Shown here: piece by piece, positions 1-8,849 of the stretch
Layout: every line of letters begins with the position of its first letter
Position numbering within the stretch: position 1 is the stretch's first letter
Origin: a virus
IMG/VR virus record: IMGVR_UViG_3300042879_006196
Coordinates: 186,001-250,000 of that record
DNA: 64,000 nt
Direction: 5' to 3' (one strand)
The notes under the pieces: model-generated
The model's database searches: none
What the model saw: the letters and a program-made list of their open reading frames with translations, nothing else
Told to the model about the DNA's origin: nothing
Program-made: the position numbers and the translations under genes

Positions 1-204
1 TCTACTATTTATAAACTCACCTACCCTAAAGGTTCTAACAATCCATATTCTAAGAATTTGGAATCTTCACAAAGAGTGGGGTTTATTGATTATGATGGAA
101 AATATGTTGGAATACAATTTTTTGAGACAGACTTTTTAATGGAAGTGGTCTTTGAAAAATCATTTGCAATCGAAGCAGACTTTAGAAAAATAGGATCTGC
201 TTAG
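1..204 (+). CDS. C-terminal fragment of an unidentified phage protein
   Basis: An open frame runs from the first base to a TAG at 202-204 and gives the last 67 residues of a protein that begins outside the window. The fragment starts STIYKLTYPKG and ends DFRKIGSA, with no recognisable motif. It lies 36 nt before the tail-hub-like gene on the same strand, so it probably belongs to the same late structural module. Function cannot be assigned from this piece. Confidence 0.6.
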   Translation, partial: STIYKLTYPKGSNNPYSKNLESSQRVGFIDYDGKYVGIQFFETDFLMEVVFEKSFAIEADFRKIGSA

Positions 205-222
205 GTGAGGACACAACAAGTG

Positions 223-228
223 TATAAA
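223..228 (+). promoter_or_regulatory. TATAAA element before the tail-hub-like gene
   Basis: TATAAA (preceded by G) lies 12 nt before the ATG at 241. Similar TATAAW hexamers lie 6-9 nt before five other start codons in this window. It resembles a -10 or T4-type late promoter element, but no -35 was identified and the spacing would give a very short leader. AT-rich chance occurrence cannot be excluded. Confidence 0.3.
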
Positions 229-240
229 ATAATAAAGTAA

Positions 241-3200
241 ATGGCAATTGGCACTTCTATTAATTTAAATACTCCAGAAAATTTTGAATTTCTCAACAAT
301 CTTGATACTAAACAACAATTAAAGATATTAGTTGAGTTGGGATATTTTGATATAAAATCTAGATCAAATTTTGCCGCAGGATATATTTCCGAAAATGTTA
401 ATAATCCTTATTTTCCTAATCCAGGAGGAAAACAAGGCGAATCTTTTGTAAAGAACACTGAACTTAAAAAGGTTAAATCACGAAAACTTAATGTTATTAC
501 AAATGGATTAATGCCTCCGCATGTAGAGATTTCTGGCGCTCCTTATTCTACGTTTGTTGAAGGAACTATTTTACCAGGAGAAACGCATCCTTTTTATGAT
601 TTAATTGTCGGTCCAACTCAGCCATTTCCTGCACCTATTATATCAGATGGTAACAACACTTCATTAGATTATTTATTTAGAAATCCTGAAATTTTAGATC
701 AATTTTTTAATGCAGTAAGTAATGTCACCACTCAAGCTTTTAATAAATTAGGAACGCCATTTGTTCCTGGAACAACAAAAACATCTTATGCAGTTAAGGC
801 AAAAAAAGATAACAAAAATATTGAAGCTTTGCCTACATATAATATATGGCAGGTAGATAATTTACCAGGAGCAGTAAATGGTAATAAACTCATAAACTTT
901 TCTTTTGAAAACTATTTAGGCTTCTTACCAAAAACAACTGTTGATACTAAAGATATACAACCTTATGCTCAAACATGGTCATTCACTGATACGGCACAAA
1001 TTCAAGTTTATGCTTCTAATTCACAGGTATCAATGACCAGAATATATCCAATGTTTTATGACTACACATGGAATAGCAAAGCAAAATATTTAATTTATAA
1101 CAATGCAACCTTGGATAAGCAACTTGAAGATGTTAGTGTTGGTTTTTCTACTACAATTAACAAGCCAGTAGGTTTTAGTATAAGATTTTCAAGTGTTGTG
1201 TTAAGCAATAATCCACCAACACAAGCTTCAACAAACGCTGCTGTTTTATCTGAATCTCGCTTGATTATTTCATGGGGGTATTTACCTAACTCCCCTATTA
1301 CTACACAAGCAGATTGTGATAATTTAGTTTCTAACGATAAGGTGTTTTTATATACTTTAGAAATTAGCCCAAATGATTCTCCAAGATTATTTTTTAACTT
1401 GTCAAATTTAAATATGCAAAATATAAATGCGGCAGCAAATTATAAATCCGTTGAATTAAATAATCTTAAACGAATTACATCTCCTAACAAAAACTCTGGA
1501 GACAAAACTCCAAATGATTATGAATTGTATGTTTTCTATTCTGGTCAATATTTGTATATTGGAAATGAAAAAGATCCTTCCTCATGGCAAGTGATTAAAA
1601 AACCAACAATTCCTTTGAGTAATGAACCAGGTAATGCTTTTGCAACAAAAACTTTCGAACACTATTTAGATGAAAAATCATACGTTAACATTCAGGCTCA
1701 ATACATGAATTTCACGTTTTGCTATGGTCCTCCACTTTTTGACCCCCATGACGATCAAAATATTCCAGCTCTGGGCGCAGATAAGCTTGCTAATACTTTA
1801 AACTTTGCTCAATTTAATACACCGTATGATAATAAATCATCAATACCAACAAAAGAACAAGTGCTTAAATCATTAAAAGAAAACACTGCGCTTACATTTG
1901 AAAACACAAACCCTAATCAACAAATTGGCGGAGCAACAGTTTATCATGATATTAGAACTGGTCCAGTTGAAAATTTATATGATGTTTTAATTGAGGATTT
2001 AAATAAAGATAGCACTAAAGGAACTTATGCCACAAAAATTACTTTTCCTAAAACTTTAGGTGGTGATGTATTTAATAAATACACTCCTTCAATAGATATT
2101 CCTGAGCCAGATATTTTAGAAAATTATGTTAAATATGATCTTACGACAAAAGACGGCGTGTCTAATATTTCACAAATCTTAACGGAAACTGTAAGCAATG
2201 TTTCTGTTACAAAAAGTTTAGAGCAAGGCACATCTAACTATGTAAAATCAACTTTAAGTATCACTTTTCAAAATTTAAACGAGTCTGAAGCTGGATTAAA
2301 AATTTTGCAGTTCATGAGACATAATGTATGTGTGCTTCGCGTGTCTGCTGGATATGATACTTTATACCCATACTTCGAAGGGATGGTTTTTAAGATTACT
2401 GCTAATGAAAGCCTAGATAAAACTGAAATTATTGTTGAAGCTCATGATTTGATTGATTCGCTTTTTGAAAGAGATAAAACATTAATTGTCTCCAAAGTGG
2501 CTATGCATTTTCCAGGTATGAGACTTAAAAAAATTATTAACTCTTTGGTTTATTTTTCGGAGCTCCACAATCACTTCAAATATGATCTAGGAGATGTAAC
2601 AAACGAAAACACAATTGCATATTACTTAGAAAATAACCCTGAAGCTGGTCTTCCGCGAATAGCTGATGCTCTTCCAATTCCAAACTTAGGAAAGTTTTTT
2701 GTCTCCCCTTACAGTGCTCAAAACACATATTTCAAAGTTTTGAAACAATGTCGTGATTTATTGATACAAGTAAATATTAACAAAGACGACAGAAAAAGAT
2801 TTGATGTCCCTGTGTACTATTGGTTTACAAGTGGTGTGGAAGGATTAAATAATCGGGGCAGATTTGGTATATCTACAGATGTCAATGGCATAGTTATGAG
2901 CTCACGAACTTTGCCCAAAGATAAAGACACATTTTTCTTGAGAAAAAAAAGCATCAAGCAAATTATGCTAGATGATGTTAATGAACTTCATGGTTATTTA
3001 TCAGCTGAAAACGCATTTACATCTTCTTCTAATGCAGATAACCTATTTTACAGAGGGTTATTTAGATTTTTAGACATTGATACAGAATTCCAACTTGTTC
3101 AAGAAGTATTTCCAAACGCTATTTCACCTTTCCAGACTATTGAAGATGCAAACCAATATATAGGTTATGAAAAAATAGTAATGTTCGATGATCCTGATAG

Positions 3201-3549
3201 CGATCCTGACACACAAACAACTATTGCTGGAATCCATTTGCCAGATAGAAAATTAGCTGAAAATTTTGTCAAAAAATGGATGAATGCCAACTATAACATT
3301 GTTTATGAATCCATTAATTTAAGTGCTTATGTTACAAAGCCTTTAAATGAATGGGGTTGGTTTACGGTTTGTATTGAAAATGAACTTCAAAAAAATCCTA
3401 AAGTAGAAGTAATTAATGATGTTAGTTTTGAATCCACAGAAATTCCTGAGCAATTTTTATATTCTAACATAACATATAAATTCAAACTAGACGAAAATTT
3501 AATTATTGCAGAAATAAATGGATCTAAAAGCCCGATTCAAAACATTTAA
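241..3549 (+). CDS. Tail hub / baseplate-like structural protein, 1102 aa
   Basis: Large, probably virion-associated protein. Residues about 645-770 read like the gpD/late-control-type tail hub: a segment with PYFEGMVFKITANESLD followed by EAHDLIDSLFERD and then MRLKKIINSLV, the usual pattern of a beta domain that defines a small perturbation, then a per-domain switch and an amphipathic helix. The N-terminal 600 residues are beta-rich and not recognised. There is no signal peptide or membrane segment. The ATG at 241 has no Shine-Dalgarno sequence but follows a TATAAA element. It stands first in a run of seven same-strand structural genes, which supports a role at the tail tip or baseplate. 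The hub assignment is inference from pattern; another baseplate role is possible. Confidence 0.5.
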   Translation: MAIGTSINLNTPENFEFLNNLDTKQQLKILVELGYFDIKSRSNFAAGYISENVNNPYFPNPGGKQGESFVKNTELKKVKSRKLNVITNGLMPPHVEISGAPYSTFVEGTILPGETHPFYDLIVGPTQPFPAPIISDGNNTSLDYLFRNPEILDQFFNAVSNVTTQAFNKLGTPFVPGTTKTSYAVKAKKDNKNIEALPTYNIWQVDNLPGAVNGNKLINFSFENYLGFLPKTTVDTKDIQPYAQTWSFTDTAQIQVYASNSQVSMTRIYPMFYDYTWNSKAKYLIYNNATLDKQLEDVSVGFSTTINKPVGFSIRFSSVVLSNNPPTQASTNAAVLSESRLIISWGYLPNSPITTQADCDNLVSNDKVFLYTLEISPNDSPRLFFNLSNLNMQNINAAANYKSVELNNLKRITSPNKNSGDKTPNDYELYVFYSGQYLYIGNEKDPSSWQVIKKPTIPLSNEPGNAFATKTFEHYLDEKSYVNIQAQYMNFTFCYGPPLFDPHDDQNIPALGADKLANTLNFAQFNTPYDNKSSIPTKEQVLKSLKENTALTFENTNPNQQIGGATVYHDIRTGPVENLYDVLIEDLNKDSTKGTYATKITFPKTLGGDVFNKYTPSIDIPEPDILENYVKYDLTTKDGVSNISQILTETVSNVSVTKSLEQGTSNYVKSTLSITFQNLNESEAGLKILQFMRHNVCVLRVSAGYDTLYPYFEGMVFKITANESLDKTEIIVEAHDLIDSLFERDKTLIVSKVAMHFPGMRLKKIINSLVYFSELHNHFKYDLGDVTNENTIAYYLENNPEAGLPRIADALPIPNLGKFFVSPYSAQNTYFKVLKQCRDLLIQVNINKDDRKRFDVPVYYWFTSGVEGLNNRGRFGISTDVNGIVMSSRTLPKDKDTFFLRKKSIKQIMLDDVNELHGYLSAENAFTSSSNADNLFYRGLFRFLDIDTEFQLVQEVFPNAISPFQTIEDANQYIGYEKIVMFDDPDSDPDTQTTIAGIHLPDRKLAENFVKKWMNANYNIVYESINLSAYVTKPLNEWGWFTVCIENELQKNPKVEVINDVSFESTEIPEQFLYSNITYKFKLDENLIIAEINGSKSPIQNI

Positions 3550-3552
3550 TTT

Positions 3553-3567
3553 CAAGGATTTGCCTTG
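3553..3567 (+). other. Short hairpin between structural genes
   Basis: CAAGG and CCTTG (5 bp stem) enclose a 5-nt loop in the 39-nt gap before the 72 aa gene. There is no U-tract, so it is not a typical terminator; it might be an RNA processing or stability element. Weak evidence. Confidence 0.2.
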
Positions 3568-3588
3568 TGAAAACACCAATAACTATAT

Positions 3589-3807
3589 ATGCGTTTTAGT
3601 AGTTTATCAGAAGCAATAAAATATCACACACAAGTTACAAGCAAAACTGATAACATTGCACCTTATGGTTCTCTTGCTGCTGAATTATCTCAAATTCCAG
3701 TGTTGAACACAAACTATATAACGCCACAATCTCCTAATGCAATTACCTATGGTGTTACAATCTGGGGCTTAGGTAAAATCACAGAAGTAAATAAACCAGA
3801 AGTATGA
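3589..3807 (+). CDS. Small unknown protein in the tail module, 72 aa
   Basis: Not recognised. A small soluble protein, MRFSSLSEAIKYHT at its start, with no Cys, no membrane segment and no obvious motif. It starts at ATG 3589 and its stop overlaps the ATG of the next gene by 4 nt (ATGA at 3804-3807), so its translation is probably coupled to the 1681 aa fibre protein. By position it may be a small baseplate component or assembly factor for the next protein; this is inference only. Confidence 0.5.
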   Translation: MRFSSLSEAIKYHTQVTSKTDNIAPYGSLAAELSQIPVLNTNYITPQSPNAITYGVTIWGLGKITEVNKPEV

Positions 3808-6800
3808 ATCAAACACCCATTTACCAATTAGGTTATTTCATTCCCAATATGACAATTGGGAATGATTTAGATTTAGATAAAAATCGTTTTACAACGATTG
3901 AAAATCAATTATATAATGTTTATAACATTTTCGGCAATGGTGTTTTAACCAAATTTGATGAAAATGGAAAGCAAATCCCCTCTTGGAATTTGTCCGCTGT
4001 TCCATCACAAAAAACAATTAGAGTAAGTGATGGAAAGGGACATGTAAATTATAAATATGCAGAAACTTCAGATTTTGTAGATGTGAATTTGATCTTACCA
4101 GGAAGTGCCACTTCTGGAACTTTTATTTATTATTTTTATGCAGTTCAAAATGTAAACACGCCTGTTGATAAATCAGTAAATTTTACTTTTTCGCTTACAC
4201 AAATTAATGACCCAACAAATTACATAGGCTTAGGCGCAGCTGAGTTAACTTTGAATACAGATGGATCATTTACACTTGTCGCTTATAATGATGTTGAACA
4301 TGGAAGACAAGAAATATCATTATTCAGTTCATTAACAGGTTTAGTAAAAAATCACAAGCACATTGGTGGTTTAAATAACCCATCGCCAATTGATTTATCT
4401 AAACATGTTACAGGATTTCTTTCAGCAGATAATATTGAAGGTTTAGATCTAAGCAGAGTTACCTCTGGAACATTAAGTGCAAATCGATTACCTGTAATAG
4501 ATCACAATACTTTAACAAACATTGGAACTTTAACACATGAACAAATTGATGCATTGTTAGCATCTTTGCAATATCCAGATCAAAATTATAGCTTATCTGA
4601 TTATGGAATTGTTAACAGGCTTCAGATTGTGTTAGCTCTGAAAAAACAATCTGGATTTTTTAACATTGATGGTGAGCAAATTAATTCAATATTTTATGTG
4701 CCATATGCTCAAATGGATAAATTTGTTGATTACACAAATACCACTGCATTGATAAACACAGAGTTGCACAGAGTGTATGGAACCACTGGGCTTGCAAGAC
4801 AATCAAATGTTATAAAAGTAGACACTACGCAGGATTTTAAAACAGCATTATTTTATGCAGAAGATTCAATACCCAACCCTACTGTTTCAAATATTGAAGT
4901 GACAGGCGTTACTACCACTCCTGTTGCTGGGACATTGAATATTCCATATGGTTTAACTGGCTCCGCAAACACAATCTATATTTCAAGTGCCCAAGATTCA
5001 TTTGTTTCTTCTTTCTCAACTACTGGTGTTTATAGAAACAGAAGAATAGATTTTGATTCTAACTTGAATTTGAATTCACCATTAGGATTGTGGTTTGATA
5101 ATGTCAAAAACTATTTATATATCGCTGATACATACAATCATAGAATAATTGTAACAGATAGTAATTTTTCTTCAGTGATTGCAAAAGTAGGCGCAAATAA
5201 TGCTTCTGGAGTTCCTGGAAGTGGAAATGGCGTTGGCTTCAATTACCCAAAAGGTGTATTTGGGCTAGGGAACACATTTTATGTTGCAGACTCAGGCAAT
5301 AATCAAATACAAAAATATTCATGGAGCGGAGGGGTTCCTGTTTATCAAAGAACTTATAAATATTCAGATAGTACAATTCTTGGATTAAACCAATCATTGA
5401 ATGATCCAAGAGGCTTAATTGCTACATCATTCAGAGGTAACAACTATCTTTTTGTTTCTGATTACAACAATCACAGAGTTTTATGTGGTATAGAAACAAA
5501 CAATAAGTATTCTGTTTATCAAATACTTGGAGGAAATAGTGGTGGATTTGGAATTTTTAATACTAGCTTAATCACATACAATGCGTCTTCTAGTGTCACT
5601 GGTATTGGTGCTTCATTTACTTTTAATTCATCTTTCAATGGAGTAATTAGATCTATTGGTGTTTCTTCTTCTGGAGCTGGATATAGCAACAATGATAGTT
5701 TTATACTTAAATACAATGGAAATCAAAATGGGCTTTTTAACGTTCTCACAGATGGTGCTGGTAGAATAACTACAGCTTTTGTTTCTTATGGAATAAACAC
5801 TGCAAATATTTTTGGTTTTGATCATCCACAAGGTTTAGCTATTAATGGTATTGGATCCAGATTGGACATGCTAATCACTGACACTGACAATAACAGAATA
5901 ATTAATTATAGAAGCGTTGTTGGTGTAGGCACTACTTCAGGGCAGTTTGTGTATAGTTATAATATTGGAACATCTGGCTCTCTTGGTATTTCATCACTAT
6001 CAATTTATATGCAAAGACCCGCTGGTGTATATGCACAGCAAGGGTTCAGCACAATTTTTGTTGCTGATAGCTTAAATAACAGGGTGCATAGTTTAGCAAC
6101 ATCTTTTGCAAATAATAGTATAGGCGGAATCACCACTTTTACTTTTGGCATTGGAGACACATCATTAACTAGCGGTGGCATTACTCTTACCAAGCCAATA
6201 TCTTATTTAGGCATTTCTACACCGTCTGTTGCTGGTTCTGCTACGGCAGGTTGGTTTGTAGGTGAACAAATTGCTCAGGGTACACAATTCCAATCGGACT
6301 CCATAGACAGATATTCATATGTAACTTTTTCCACTAAAACACTCACAATACAAGACACAATCGCCGTGTCAATTGCAACATTAAATGAGACAACTGAAAG
6401 AACTTTAGGACAAATAAGTTGTTATTTAATTTTCGCTGATAACTTTTCAGGTGGAACATTAATACCTTTTAGTTTGAGTAACAATACGAACAGAAACTCA
6501 ATTAAAATCTCAGAAAAGATATACACTATAAGGCTGAATGGATCTACAACCAGTCAGTTTTATGATTTTGCGGATTTGACATTATTCACTGAGCAACCAA
6601 ATCCTTCGATAATTGGTTTTGGGTTTAAGTGGTCTACATCAACAGGATGGACAAACAATGATAGTTATCAGCTTGGATGGTATTTGCCGCAGTTTAGCAC
6701 ACAACTTTTGCAGACAAATTATCCAAAAGTTTTAGCGTATAGACAAGCGAATGGTTTGCAAAATTCTATCTTTGCATTTAACGCAAACAGATACGCAGGC

Positions 6801-8849
6801 ACAGGAACATTTGTATTTAGGTTTGATTCTGGCGTGGCAGGTAATGCAACTTTTGATAATGTCATCTATTCATTTGCCACTCCATACTCACCAAAAGGAA
6901 CATCAAGTATACAATTTTATTACAGAGTTGATGATACACTAGATCAATTGAATTTAGATTCTTATACTTTGAATCCATTGTATCCTATCTCAGGTGGAAG
7001 TTATAACATTAATAAAACTGGGCGATATATTGACTTGGTGTTTATTCTTAATGCAGCAAGTGTGGATCAGCTTGCAGCCCCTGTAATTAGCAGTATAGCT
7101 TTGAATTATAGTGTTTATGGAAAAGCCACTGGAATTATTTACGATACCAATGTAAATAATGCACCACAAGGTTTGTATCCGAGATTGAAATGGACACAAG
7201 GTGAAAGTTCAAACATCAGCATAGTGCCAGTGCCAAATGATAACAATCAATCATATCAAATTGAGATAGAAGACACAGCTAACATTGGCAAATACATTTA
7301 TTTATCCACAAACAACCTAGAACTAACAGATTCTTCAGACACAACAGGATTCGTAGACATCAACAACAATCTTTACTTGTCGCCTTATCAAGCTTTCGCA
7401 GAACTAGATGCTGGTCTTTTGAATCCACAGCATTTCTATTCAAATGGACAATCTGGATATTTCATTGCTGACACTGACAATGATAGAGTTATTGAAGTGG
7501 ATTCAACTGGAGCGGCTACAAGAGCTATTCAAGGGAATATTAAGCTTCCAAGATGTGATCGCGCTTTTGCTATTTTAGGGGTTTTTTATAACACAAATAC
7601 ACGTCAGCTTTATGCCACTTTTAGCCAATATTTAATATTTGCTGCTGACTACTTACAATCTTTATCGGTTTCTATAAATGGTGTTTCTTATTCTTTAACA
7701 AATTCTGCTTATTTTGATCAAAATAATGTTGGACTGTTTTCTGTAAATTCTAATAATCAATCGGCAACATTCTATGTCACTGTTACTAGAACAATGGATG
7801 CTTTACTTACAGAGAATCCATATGATGCAAGATTTGAAATACAAAACCCTGCAACTAATCCTCCATTTTTGTTACCAACCACAGGCAGAAGTGATGGAAA
7901 TCAACCTGAAAATGAAACTTTAACTTACACCACTTCTCAGTTTGATGAGTTTACATCGAACAGCGCTCTTGGCTTAGGAACTATTCTAGACTACACATCT
8001 AATGTTGTAGTGAATGTAGTTGATCCAGTGACATTTGGTACAGCTACAGAAACATCAACAGAACTTTGGAGTTATTGGCAAGGCACAAATCAATTCCCTA
8101 ATTACTCAAACTTTTATTCTATACCAATACAAGTTTTTCCAATTTACTTTGATAACATATTTAAGCCTTTACATGTTGATTACACAGAAGCTGGTGCTTT
8201 AGTGATTTCTACCGTTGGAAACAATGCAATTAGAGCGTATAACGAAAACTTTGTTCTGGGATACAAGATTAGCCTTTCAAGTTTTACTTTTAACGAAAAA
8301 CTTGGAGGCTCCACTGTTGTATTAGATAGAGCCGCAGATGAAAGCGGAAATGTATTGCTTGTGGCACAACCAGGTATTTCCACAGACAACATCACTGGAA
8401 AAGCAATCATTTATAATCGAAATTCTGGTTCATTAGTGAATCAATATACTTTCAGTAATTTTGATGCTGTTAAAGCATACTCTGAAGATGATGGATATTT
8501 GATATTGCTTAATGATAGATTAGGCGGAATTAGATCTAAATTGGTAAAAGTTGGTCAAGATGGCTCTAATCAATATACATTAAGTAATGCATTTTCTAGA
8601 CCTGTCTCATTAGAAATAAAAGAAAATGGATATTATTATGTTACAGATTTAACTGGTCAATATGGAACTATTTTCTTTAGAACATTCGTTGCCGATGGTT
8701 CAGGAAATTCTACTGGCTCAAGTTCTTCGGGAGGTGGCGGTTCAACAGGTGGAGGAAACGCAGGTGGTGGAATTATCGGTGGCACAACAGGAGGAACATC
8801 AGGAGGCTCAACAGGCGGAGGCAACATTATAGGTGGTGGTGGTGGTTAA
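3804..8849 (+). CDS. Giant tail-fibre/baseplate protein with NHL beta-propeller, 1681 aa
   Basis: Residues 1-50 form an N-terminal module (TPIYQLGYFIPNMTIGNDLD then RFTTIENQLYNVYNIFGNG) that recurs at the start of the 3069 aa protein at 31034, suggesting a common attachment site on the virion. Around residue 182 is an HKHIGGLNNPSPIDLS motif, also shared, followed by fibre-type turns (VTSGTLSANRLP). Residues about 380-770 carry NHL-type propeller repeats, each with a signature such as LYIADTYNHRI, FYVADSGNNQI, FVSDYNNHRV, ITDTDNNRI and FVADSLNNRV; a further copy (FIADTDNDRVIEVD) is near residue 1210. The C-terminal 50 residues are Gly/Ser-rich and end in a GGT codon run. No enzyme motif was seen. 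Likely role: host-surface recognition or tail-tip decoration. Confidence 0.65.
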   Translation: MNQTPIYQLGYFIPNMTIGNDLDLDKNRFTTIENQLYNVYNIFGNGVLTKFDENGKQIPSWNLSAVPSQKTIRVSDGKGHVNYKYAETSDFVDVNLILPGSATSGTFIYYFYAVQNVNTPVDKSVNFTFSLTQINDPTNYIGLGAAELTLNTDGSFTLVAYNDVEHGRQEISLFSSLTGLVKNHKHIGGLNNPSPIDLSKHVTGFLSADNIEGLDLSRVTSGTLSANRLPVIDHNTLTNIGTLTHEQIDALLASLQYPDQNYSLSDYGIVNRLQIVLALKKQSGFFNIDGEQINSIFYVPYAQMDKFVDYTNTTALINTELHRVYGTTGLARQSNVIKVDTTQDFKTALFYAEDSIPNPTVSNIEVTGVTTTPVAGTLNIPYGLTGSANTIYISSAQDSFVSSFSTTGVYRNRRIDFDSNLNLNSPLGLWFDNVKNYLYIADTYNHRIIVTDSNFSSVIAKVGANNASGVPGSGNGVGFNYPKGVFGLGNTFYVADSGNNQIQKYSWSGGVPVYQRTYKYSDSTILGLNQSLNDPRGLIATSFRGNNYLFVSDYNNHRVLCGIETNNKYSVYQILGGNSGGFGIFNTSLITYNASSSVTGIGASFTFNSSFNGVIRSIGVSSSGAGYSNNDSFILKYNGNQNGLFNVLTDGAGRITTAFVSYGINTANIFGFDHPQGLAINGIGSRLDMLITDTDNNRIINYRSVVGVGTTSGQFVYSYNIGTSGSLGISSLSIYMQRPAGVYAQQGFSTIFVADSLNNRVHSLATSFANNSIGGITTFTFGIGDTSLTSGGITLTKPISYLGISTPSVAGSATAGWFVGEQIAQGTQFQSDSIDRYSYVTFSTKTLTIQDTIAVSIATLNETTERTLGQISCYLIFADNFSGGTLIPFSLSNNTNRNSIKISEKIYTIRLNGSTTSQFYDFADLTLFTEQPNPSIIGFGFKWSTSTGWTNNDSYQLGWYLPQFSTQLLQTNYPKVLAYRQANGLQNSIFAFNANRYAGTGTFVFRFDSGVAGNATFDNVIYSFATPYSPKGTSSIQFYYRVDDTLDQLNLDSYTLNPLYPISGGSYNINKTGRYIDLVFILNAASVDQLAAPVISSIALNYSVYGKATGIIYDTNVNNAPQGLYPRLKWTQGESSNISIVPVPNDNNQSYQIEIEDTANIGKYIYLSTNNLELTDSSDTTGFVDINNNLYLSPYQAFAELDAGLLNPQHFYSNGQSGYFIADTDNDRVIEVDSTGAATRAIQGNIKLPRCDRAFAILGVFYNTNTRQLYATFSQYLIFAADYLQSLSVSINGVSYSLTNSAYFDQNNVGLFSVNSNNQSATFYVTVTRTMDALLTENPYDARFEIQNPATNPPFLLPTTGRSDGNQPENETLTYTTSQFDEFTSNSALGLGTILDYTSNVVVNVVDPVTFGTATETSTELWSYWQGTNQFPNYSNFYSIPIQVFPIYFDNIFKPLHVDYTEAGALVISTVGNNAIRAYNENFVLGYKISLSSFTFNEKLGGSTVVLDRAADESGNVLLVAQPGISTDNITGKAIIYNRNSGSLVNQYTFSNFDAVKAYSEDDGYLILLNDRLGGIRSKLVKVGQDGSNQYTLSNAFSRPVSLEIKENGYYYVTDLTGQYGTIFFRTFVADGSGNSTGSSSSGGGGSTGGGNAGGGIIGGTTGGTSGGSTGGGNIIGGGGG